In this document: positions 46,191 to 52,398 of the stretch, piece by piece
Numbering within the stretch: the stretch's first letter is position 1
Layout: every line of letters starts with the position of its first letter
Source: T3Sed10-213 sp012519365
GTDB taxonomy: Bacteria; Planctomycetota; Phycisphaerae; Sedimentisphaerales; Anaerohalosphaeraceae
DNA length: 64,000 nucleotides
Assembly: GCA_033809355.1 (NCBI GenBank)
Contig: JAPXLV010000002.1
Coordinates: 35,882-99,881 of the forward strand
Reading direction: 5' to 3'
Position numbers and translations under genes: made by a program
Notes under the pieces: model-generated
Told to the model about the DNA's origin: nothing
What the model saw: the letters and a program-made list of their open reading frames with translations, nothing else
The model's database searches: none

Positions 46191-47519
46191 ATGGATTGGA
46201 AAGCTGAAGGGAAGAAGCTGGCCGTGATCGCCGGGGTGTTTTTGGCGTGTTTTTATCTGCCGATAGAACATTCACGGTTTGTCAACGCCGTTCTTGAGGC
46301 CCTGTATCTGGTCAAGGGGTACGCCCGGGAGCATGTTCTGCTGTGTCTGGTTCCGGCGTTTTTCATTGCCGGGGCGATCGGCGTGTTTATCAATCAGGCG
46401 TCGGTGATGAAATACCTCGGCCCCCGTGCCAACAAGGTATTAGCCTATGGGGTGGCCAGTGTCTCGGGGGCAATTCTGGCGGTCTGTTCGTGTACTGTGC
46501 TGCCGTTGTTTGCGGGGATTTACAAGATGGGAGCGGGGTTGGGTCCGGCCACGACGTTTTTGTATTCCGGCCCGGCGATCAATGTGCTGGCGATTATCCT
46601 GACGGCTCGAGTTCTCGGTCCGGAGATGGGCATTGCCCGAGCGGTGGGGGCGGTGTTGTTCAGTGTGGTCATCGGGCTGCTGATGCATCTGATTTATCGC
46701 AAAGAGGAATGGGCTAAAAGCAACGGGCAGATTGCGATGCCGCAGCCGCAGGTGTCTCGCCCGCTGTGGAAGAATGCGGCGTTTTTTGCCTCGATGGTGG
46801 GGATTCTGGTTTTTGCCAACTGGGCTCGAAGCGGCGATGTGCGGGCCGTGTTTTTGTGCTGTCCGGGGGGACTGAGTACCTATGAGGTTGAGGGGGCACT
46901 TGTCGAAGAGTCCGGTGAGGTTGTTCGTGTGGTGGATCGGGCCGGCACGGAACATCAGATCCCTGCAGAGCAACTTCAGGTCCTTGAGCCGGTCGATAAG
47001 AACCCTGTTTATGAAGCGATTTATCGTGCCCGTTGGGGGATTACGGCGGCGCTGCTGGTGGTGTTTGGCGGGATGCTGCTGATGTGGTTTAGCCGGGGCG
47101 AGATCGTTGAATGGGTGCAGGCGTCGTGGGGGTATGCCCGGCAGATTTTCCCGCTACTGCTGATTGGGGTGCTGGCGGCCGGTTTTCTTTTGGGACGTCC
47201 GGGACATGAGGGGATTATTCCGGCTCGATGGGTCGAACAGGCCGTCGGCGGCAACGGTCTGTGGGCCAATCTGTTTGCGGCGGTGGCCGGGGCGTTTATG
47301 TATTTTGCTACGTTAACGGAAGTGCCGATTTTGCATGGGCTTCTTGGCGCGGGGATGGGCAAAGGGCCGGCGCTGGCGCTGCTGCTGGCCGGGCCGGCGT
47401 TAAGTCTGCCCAGTATGCTGGTGATCCGATCGGTGATGGGCACGCAGAAAACCATTGTGTTTGTAACACTGGTGATCGTGATGGCCACTCTCAGCGGATT
47501 GATTTACGGTGCGATATAA
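46191..47519 (+). CDS. ArsP-type permease (organoarsenical/metal efflux family)
   Basis: A 442-residue membrane protein of the ArsP_1 (formerly DUF318) family. The two halves each carry ~4 helices. Key marks are the Cys pair in AVCSCTVLPLFAGIYKMGAG, FLYSGPAINVLAIILTARV and, in the second half, GPALSLPSMLVIRSVMG. ArsP proteins export trivalent organoarsenicals; relatives export copper or zinc. A ~65-residue soluble loop between the halves (~residues 215-280) includes a CC pair (VFLCCPGGLSTYEVEG) and a small beta domain, which is not usual. It has AGAGGG before the ATG. Confidence 0.88.
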   Translation: MDWKAEGKKLAVIAGVFLACFYLPIEHSRFVNAVLEALYLVKGYAREHVLLCLVPAFFIAGAIGVFINQASVMKYLGPRANKVLAYGVASVSGAILAVCSCTVLPLFAGIYKMGAGLGPATTFLYSGPAINVLAIILTARVLGPEMGIARAVGAVLFSVVIGLLMHLIYRKEEWAKSNGQIAMPQPQVSRPLWKNAAFFASMVGILVFANWARSGDVRAVFLCCPGGLSTYEVEGALVEESGEVVRVVDRAGTEHQIPAEQLQVLEPVDKNPVYEAIYRARWGITAALLVVFGGMLLMWFSRGEIVEWVQASWGYARQIFPLLLIGVLAAGFLLGRPGHEGIIPARWVEQAVGGNGLWANLFAAVAGAFMYFATLTEVPILHGLLGAGMGKGPALALLLAGPALSLPSMLVIRSVMGTQKTIVFVTLVIVMATLSGLIYGAI

Positions 47520-47560
47520 AACCGCAGGTTTCACAGAAAACACAAAGTGGGTTTTTTGCA

Positions 47561-47835
47561 ATGGCACAATATACAGTGAGTCGGATTGGCGTCATCCATA
47601 CACCGCATAAGCAAGCTGACGGAACACCGATTCAATCGGCCTGTCGCCGGTCAAGCTCGAACGCATCGAGGGCAACAAACTGTACATACGCGATGTGGAT
47701 ATGCTGGACGGTACGCCGCTGCTGGACATCAAGCCATACAGTCCAATGTTTGACCGTTTTGATGTGTCGCGCAGCGGCTGGATGGACCACGTTAAAGACG
47801 CACGGAAAATCGCCGACGAACGATTCCACAGATAA
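47561..47835 (+). pseudogene. trmO: TrmO (tRNA t6A37 methyltransferase) gene, internally deleted
   Basis: The first 25 codons (MAQYTVSRIGVIHTPHKQAD then GTPIQS) are the N-terminus of TrmO/YaeB proteins. From about 47635, in another frame, the sequence reads IGLSPVKLERIEGNKLYIRD and MLDGTPLLDIKPYSPMFDRF, the family C-terminus, ending at a stop at 47835. The central SAM-binding part (about 70-80 residues) is missing and the frame is broken at the junction, so the gene cannot make an active enzyme. It follows the permease gene by 41 bases. Confidence 0.85.
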
Positions 47836-47865
47836 AATCAAAGATCAAAAATCAAAAACGCCAAA

Positions 47866-47886
47866 CCGCCTTCGGCGGAGATTTTT
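47866..47886 (+). terminator. Short terminator-like hairpin
   Basis: CCGCC-TTC-GGCGG (47866-47878) is followed by AGATTTTT. It lies 22 bases before the thioredoxin start, so it could also be a small palindromic repeat unit. A string of ATCAAA units precedes it. Confidence 0.45.
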
Positions 47887-47900
47887 ATGGAGATAAACGA

Positions 47901-48134
47901 ATGAAAAAGATACAGATATTGGGAACGGGGTGTCCAAAGTGTAAAAAACTGGCCGAGAATGCCGAAGCGGCTGTGAAGGCCGCCGGTGTGGCCGCTGAGA
48001 TTGAAAAGATAACGCAGATCAACGACATTATGGCGATGGGCGTGATGATGACGCCGGCCCTGGCGATCGACGGTCAGGTCAAGGTTGTCGGCAAGGTGCC
48101 CTCGCCCGAGGAGATTCGGGCGATGCTGGAGTAA
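47901..48134 (+). CDS. Small thioredoxin-like protein with CPKC active site
   Basis: A 77-residue cytoplasmic protein of the redox-active disulfide (MTH895-like) thioredoxin family: MKKIQILGTGCPKCKKLAEN contains the CxxC. VMMTPALAIDGQVKVVGKVP has the cis-proline region and the small C-terminal sheet. Such proteins are commonly encoded next to ArsP-type permeases and may reduce the permease or its substrate. GGAGA lies 7 bases before the ATG. Confidence 0.93.
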   Translation: MKKIQILGTGCPKCKKLAENAEAAVKAAGVAAEIEKITQINDIMAMGVMMTPALAIDGQVKVVGKVPSPEEIRAMLE

Positions 48135-48181
48135 GGTCAGAGGGCAGAGAGCAGAAGTCAGAGGTCAAAAGACAGAAAGGG
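48135..48181 (+). repeat. CAGA-rich spacer, locus 3
   Basis: The gap between the two thioredoxin genes is composed of GGTCAGAG, GGCAGAGA, GCAGAAGT and GACAGAAA units. It is the same kind of spacer as at 20141 and 23387 in the secretion operon. Confidence 0.5.
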
Positions 48182-48188
48182 ACAGGCC

Positions 48189-48653
48189 GTGAGTACAGGG
48201 ATAAAAGTGGTGATTGTCGGCGGATTACTGGTGGCCATCGGGACGGTGGTCATTCTGAAAAATGGCGGAACCTCAACGTGCTGTCCGCCGACGACCCATC
48301 CGCCCGGCGGTGCCGGGTTGCACGATGAATACGATGAGCCGGTCCAGGCTGCGCCCTCGCGGTCGGGTTTGCCGCGGCTGGTGGAACTGGGGTCAACGAC
48401 GTGCATCCCGTGTCAGATGATGAAGCCGATTCTTGAAGAGCTGACAATCGAGTACGACGGCAGGCTGGTGGTGGAGTTCGTGGATGTGCATCGGGAACCC
48501 AAGAAGGCTGAACGGTTCAATATACACGTCATACCGACGCAGGTGTTTCTTGATGCGGACGGCAAGGAGCTGTTTCGTCACGAAGGTTTTTTCCCAAAAG
48601 AGGATATTCTGGCCAAGTGGGCGGAGTTGGGGTTTGACTTTGCTCAGCGGTGA
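48189..48653 (+). CDS. Membrane-anchored thioredoxin with CIPC active site
   Basis: A 154-residue protein. One N-terminal helix (~5-24) should place the rest outside the cytoplasm. A CC pair at 31-32 and a Pro/His linker follow, then a thioredoxin fold (~60-154) with Cys72-Ile-Pro-Cys75 (GSTTCIPCQMMKPILEEL) and the cis-Pro in HVIPTQVFLDADG. The GTG start at 48189 is preceded by AAAGGG. It overlaps or nearly touches the CcdA-like gene, which would supply it with electrons across the membrane. Confidence 0.9.
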   Translation: MSTGIKVVIVGGLLVAIGTVVILKNGGTSTCCPPTTHPPGGAGLHDEYDEPVQAAPSRSGLPRLVELGSTTCIPCQMMKPILEELTIEYDGRLVVEFVDVHREPKKAERFNIHVIPTQVFLDADGKELFRHEGFFPKEDILAKWAELGFDFAQR

Positions 48654-48679
48654 ATGATTTAGCAAAAAAAGGCGCGGCG

Positions 48680-49375
48680 ATGCAGGATTTATTTACTCAA
48701 TTAACGCACGCGGTTGAAGGGGTATGGTTTGCTGCGATGGCCGCGGCGTTTCTCTGGGGGGTGCTGAGCATCGTCCTTAGTCCGTGTCATCTGGCCGGTA
48801 TTCCTCTGATAGTTGGGTTTATCGAAGGGCAGGGGCGGATGACGATACGGCGGGCGTTCGCGGTTTCGACGGCGTTTTCGGTCGGTATTTTAATCACGAT
48901 CGCACTGATCGGCGTGGTTACCGCCATGGCCGGTCGAATGCTGGGCAGTCTTGGTGGGTGGGGCAATTATCTGGTTGCGGCAATTTTTTTTCTGGTGGGT
49001 CTGTATCTGCTGGATGTCATTGCGATGCCGTTCTCTGCCGCCAGTCCCAAAGGCATTCGTCGAAAAGGCATCCTCGCGGCGCTGCTGCTGGGGCTGGTCT
49101 TTGGCGTGGCGCTGGGGCCGTGCACATTTGCGTACATGGCGCCGATGCTGGCGATTACGTTTCGCCTGGCGGCGACGGATGCGGGGTACGGCGTACTGCT
49201 TTTGGCGATGTATGGTATCGGGCATTGTTCGGTCATTGTCTTTGCCGGTACATTTAGTGAAGTGATTCAGCGTTATCTGAACTGGAATGAATCCTCCAAA
49301 GGGTCGGTGGTGTTGAAACGAATCTGCGGCCTGCTCGTGCTGTTTGGCGGGCTGTATATGCTTTATATTGCTTGA
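48680..49375 (+). CDS. CcdA-like transmembrane thiol electron carrier
   Basis: A 231-residue membrane protein of the CcdA/DsbD-beta family with six helices. It carries the two expected cysteines in LSPCHLAGIPLIVGF and LGPCTFAYMAPML, both in the conserved P-C context. CcdA passes electrons from cytoplasmic thioredoxin to extracytoplasmic thiol proteins. The ATG at 48680 is preferred; a GTG at 48650 overlapping the previous stop lacks a ribosome-binding site. The preceding anchored thioredoxin is the likely outer partner. Confidence 0.92.
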   Translation: MQDLFTQLTHAVEGVWFAAMAAAFLWGVLSIVLSPCHLAGIPLIVGFIEGQGRMTIRRAFAVSTAFSVGILITIALIGVVTAMAGRMLGSLGGWGNYLVAAIFFLVGLYLLDVIAMPFSAASPKGIRRKGILAALLLGLVFGVALGPCTFAYMAPMLAITFRLAATDAGYGVLLLAMYGIGHCSVIVFAGTFSEVIQRYLNWNESSKGSVVLKRICGLLVLFGGLYMLYIA

Positions 49376-49423
49376 CGTGTGAGACAATCAATCCAAAGCC
49401 ATAGTTTGAGAAGGGAGACTGTT

Positions 49424-50107
49424 ATGGATCGCAGGATATTTGTCAGCCGGACACTGGCCGCCGGGGCGATGGCGGCAGGGTTGACCGCGACGGCACAGGC
49501 AGAATCGAACGAGTCGGTCAGGATTTTGGGTGTGGCGTGCAGTCCGCGTAAAGGGATGACGACCGCGCAGAGCATTCAAACGGCACTCGAGGCGGCCAAG
49601 ACGGTCAGTGAGCGAATCCACGTTGCGTTTGTCGATTTTGGGGGGCTAAAGTTTGCCGGTCAGAGTGCCGACGGCACCTTCGAGAAGGATGATTTTTCAG
49701 AGGTGATTTTGCCCTTGTTAACCGATCCGGTGCCCGCGGGGCTGATCATCGGTTCGCCGGTGTATTTTCGCAATCTCAGTTCGTTGTGTATGGCGTTTCT
49801 GGAGCGGCTTGGGGCGGTACGAAGCCCGCGGCTGCTGTTGGCCCATACCACGGTGGGGGTGCTGTCGGTCGGTGCGTATCGTAATGGCGGCCAGGAGCTG
49901 GTCATCGCTCAGATTCAGGCGGCGATGCTGTGCCATCATGCCAAGATTGTCGGCGGTCAGCCTGCGGCGTTTCAGGGAGCGACGCTGTGGAACAATTGGG
50001 GCGATGACATCTCAAAAGACACCTTTGGCCTGGAATCCGCCCGGAAACTCGGCGCCCGTGTGGCCGAAGAAGCCCTCGAATCGGCCAAAAAGGCAGGTAA
50101 TCAATAG
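49424..50107 (+). CDS. Tat-type exported flavodoxin-like/FMN reductase
   Basis: A 227-residue protein. The N-terminus MDRRIFVSRTLAAGAMAAGL with cleavage near AQA resembles a twin-arginine signal (RRIF), implying export in folded, cofactor-loaded form. The rest is an NADPH-dependent FMN reductase/flavodoxin fold: LGVACSPRKGMTTAQSIQTA (FMN phosphate loop) and GLIIGSPVYFRNLSSLCMAF. ArsH proteins of arsenic operons belong to this wider fold but are not exported. AAGGGA 8 bases before the ATG fixes the start. Confidence 0.85.
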   Translation: MDRRIFVSRTLAAGAMAAGLTATAQAESNESVRILGVACSPRKGMTTAQSIQTALEAAKTVSERIHVAFVDFGGLKFAGQSADGTFEKDDFSEVILPLLTDPVPAGLIIGSPVYFRNLSSLCMAFLERLGAVRSPRLLLAHTTVGVLSVGAYRNGGQELVIAQIQAAMLCHHAKIVGGQPAAFQGATLWNNWGDDISKDTFGLESARKLGARVAEEALESAKKAGNQ

Positions 50108-50152
50108 TTTTTAACGTGTGAACGACAGTTTTCTTGTTTTTTTGTGCATTTC

Positions 50153-50174
50153 TGCGTATATGTACATATACACA
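50153..50174 (+). promoter_or_regulatory. 16-bp perfect palindrome, likely ArsR operator
   Basis: GTATATGTACATATAC at 50156-50171 is a perfect palindrome; two further outer pairs extend it to 50153-50174 with one mismatch. It lies 22 bases before the second arsR start, in the place of a self-regulating ArsR operator. TTGTGC (50142-50147) could be the -35 box. Confidence 0.7.
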
Positions 50175-50192
50175 AATAACAAAGAGGTGTTT

Positions 50193-50522
50193 ATGGACAA
50201 AGAAGCGGCGATAATGAAGGTATTAAGCGAGCCGATTCGGCTGCGGCTGGCGGTTTTGCTGGCGATGGAAGGGGAGGTGTGCGTGTGTCGGCTGGCTGCG
50301 GCGATGGGTGAGCCGGAGTATAAGGTGTCGCGTCATTTGGGTCTGATGCGGTCGGCCGGGCTTGTGCAGGCGCGTCGCGAGGGTACGTGGATGTATTACC
50401 AACTGGCCAGGCCCAAAGGTGCGTTTCAGTTGCATGTGATTACGCTTTTGAAGACAGATTTTGACGGTCATCCCGCTGTCAAGGCCGATCGCAAACGTCT
50501 TAAACAGGCCGACTGCAAATAA
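50193..50522 (+). CDS. ArsR-family repressor (second copy)
   Basis: A 109-residue winged-helix repressor. Metalloid-site CVC (Cys30, Cys32) in GEVCVCRLAAAM and the recognition helix PEYKVSRHLGLMRSAGLV followed by wing TWMYYQLA are intact. It differs strongly from the first copy, so the two probably came from different sources. The ATG at 50193 has GAGGTG 5-6 bases upstream. It heads the arsC-acr3 group and likely binds the palindrome just upstream. Confidence 0.93.
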   Translation: MDKEAAIMKVLSEPIRLRLAVLLAMEGEVCVCRLAAAMGEPEYKVSRHLGLMRSAGLVQARREGTWMYYQLARPKGAFQLHVITLLKTDFDGHPAVKADRKRLKQADCK

Positions 50523-50564
50523 GGGGGTTGGGATTGTGCGAAAAAGCCGTTTTGGAGCGAAATC

Positions 50565-51002
50565 GTGGCAAAAAAATTGAAAATACTGTTTTTGTGTACC
50601 GGCAATTCGTGTCGCAGCCAGATGGCCGAGGGGTGGGCTCGACAGTTAAAAGGCGATGTGGTAGAGCCGTATTCGGCAGGTCTCGAGACGCACGGGCTGA
50701 ATCCTATTGCCGTCAGGGTGATGGCCGAGGCGGGGGTGGATATCTCAAAACAGCACTCCAAACATCTGGATGAGGTCGGGGGCATCGATTTCGATTATGT
50801 GATTACCGTCTGTGACAACGCCCGCGAAACGTGTCCGATGTTCCCCGGCAGGGCCAAGGTTATTCACATGGGATTTGACGACCCGCCGAGACTGGCCAAA
50901 AACGCCAAAACCGAAGAAGAAGCTCTCGATATCTACCGCCGCGTACGCGATGAGATACGCGCATTTGTCGAAGAGTTGCCCGATAAGCTGGACACCTTGT
51001 AA
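50565..51002 (+). CDS. arsC: Arsenate reductase (thioredoxin-coupled, LMW-phosphatase type)
   Basis: ArsC reduces arsenate to arsenite in the cytoplasm. The 145-residue protein has the P-loop C-x5-R (Cys11 to Arg17, CTGNSCRS) and the two resolving cysteines Cys83 and Cys90 in TVCDNARETCPMFPG, as in the S. aureus/Bacillus enzyme, with the LMW-PTP-type acid Asp in FDDPPR. It needs thioredoxin, and a CPKC thioredoxin is encoded 2.4 kb upstream. The GTG start at 50565 has GGAG upstream. Confidence 0.96.
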   Translation: MAKKLKILFLCTGNSCRSQMAEGWARQLKGDVVEPYSAGLETHGLNPIAVRVMAEAGVDISKQHSKHLDEVGGIDFDYVITVCDNARETCPMFPGRAKVIHMGFDDPPRLAKNAKTEEEALDIYRRVRDEIRAFVEELPDKLDTL

Positions 51003-51016
51003 ATGGAAGGTCAATG

Positions 51017-51217
51017 ATGGATGAGAAAATTAAAGAATTGATCGCATTGGGCGCCTCGATGGCGTGCAATTGTCATCCGTGCGTGAAATTTCACACCGAC
51101 AAGGCACGGAAGATGGGCATTGACAATGCTAAAATCAAGATGGCCTATGACATTGGCCAAATGGTTCGCAAAGGGGCCGCTGGCCAGATGGACGAATTGC
51201 TTAACGATTTGCTTTAA
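51017..51217 (+). CDS. Small carboxymuconolactone decarboxylase/AhpD-like protein
   Basis: A 66-residue one-domain member of the CMD/AhpD family: ELIALGASMACNCHPCVKFH has the CxxCxxxH redox motif, followed by GIDNAKIKMAYDIGQMVRKG. Proteins of this size occur in arsenic operons of anaerobes; the role is unproven, perhaps thiol-disulfide exchange. The start at 51017 is favoured over 51014 because of the spacing from GGAAGG. Confidence 0.88.
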   Translation: MDEKIKELIALGASMACNCHPCVKFHTDKARKMGIDNAKIKMAYDIGQMVRKGAAGQMDELLNDLL

Positions 51218-51227
51218 GAAGGGAATA

Positions 51228-52217
51228 ATGTCAGATAGTTGAAAAACTTGAAACATACAAACTGAAATATCTTTGAGCGTTATCTGACTGTCTGGGTTGC
51301 CCTGTGCATTGTCGGCTGGGTTGTGCTGGGCAAGATCGCCCCCGGTGTGGCCGAGACACTGGACGGGATGGCGATTTATGTGGATGGGGCGCCGGTGGTG
51401 TCGATTCCGATTGCCATTGCGTGGTTTTTCCTTGGCGTGGTTTTTAAGGGTTTCGTCCCCGGCACGGAGATTCTCAAAGACGGCACGGAGGTTGAGCTGT
51501 ATCGTTCCTATATTTCCGGAGCGATTCTTCTGGGGATTGCTCCCTGCACGGCCATGGTGCTGATGTTGGGGGTATCTGGCCCGCGGCAATCAAGGCCATA
51601 CGCTGGTCATGGTCGCGATTAACTCGCTGACCATGCTTGTCTTGTACGGCGTGCTGGGCGGCTGGTTGCTGGGCGTCAATAAAATGCCTGTGCCATGGCA
51701 GGCCCTGCTGCTATCGATCGGCATTTATGTGGCCCTGCCGCTGGTGGCCGGTTACTTTTCGCGCAAGTGGATTATCGCGCATAAGGGCATCGATTGGTTT
51801 CAGGATAGATTTTTACATCTTTTGACGCCGGTGTCCATTATTGCGCTGCTGGGGACGCTGGTGTTGTTGTTCAGCTTCAAGGGCGAAACCATTCTGGATA
51901 ATCCCCTAACAATTTTACGGATCGCTATTCCTTTGTTTATTCAGACGGTCCTGATTTTCTCGCTGACCTATTTTCTGGCCAAGTTGCTGAAGTTCAGTTA
52001 TGAAGACGCTGCCCCGACGGCGATGATTGGGGCGTCGAACCATTTTGAAGTGGCCATCGCCACCGCGACGATGTTATTCGGTTTGTCTTCCGGTGCGGCG
52101 TTGGCGACGGTTGTGGGAGTGCTGATTGAAGTGCCCGTGATGTTGATGCTGGTTAAAATATGTCTGCGTACGCGGCCCTGGTTTTCGAGACCGGCCATAG
52201 CGCTGGGTGCTGCGTGA
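51228..52217 (+). pseudogene. acr3: Arsenite efflux permease Acr3, frameshifted and internally deleted
   Basis: The segments FERYLTVWVALCIVGWVVLG, DGMAIYVDGAPVVSIPIAIA, LGVVFKGFVPGTEILKDGTE and ILLGIAPCTAMVL, then INSLTMLVLYGVLGGWLLGV and IGASNHFEVAIATATMLFGL, are Acr3 in order. The reading frame changes near 51231-51237, near 51270 and at about 51566 (an extra T in ATGTTGGGG). About 40-45 residues between SIPIAIAW and FFLGVVF (a membrane helix pair with the usual MMYPxMVKIDF) are missing. The ribosome-binding site and ATG at 51228 survive. No full-length pump can be made unless these are sequence errors. Confidence 0.85.
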
Positions 52218-52298
52218 TCTGACGTATGAGGGTTAAAAAGGGGTAACGCCGGTTGCGTATCGGCCCATTCGATTTTTGAGTGAATGCGGCAAAAACTG

Positions 52299-52327
52299 TT
52301 GTATCGAGTAGGTGCATATGATACAAT
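52299..52327 (+). promoter_or_regulatory. Sigma-70-type promoter for the radical SAM gene
   Basis: TTGTAT (52299-52304), a 17-base spacer and TACAAT (52322-52327). The gene starts 72 bases downstream, so it has its own promoter and is not simply carried by the acr3 transcript. Confidence 0.65.
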
Positions 52328-52398
52328 AAATAGTCGATATACAATCAGGATATTCAAGAGAAAGTACTTCGTCGTTAAGTTTGGAAGGGAGCATTGCG

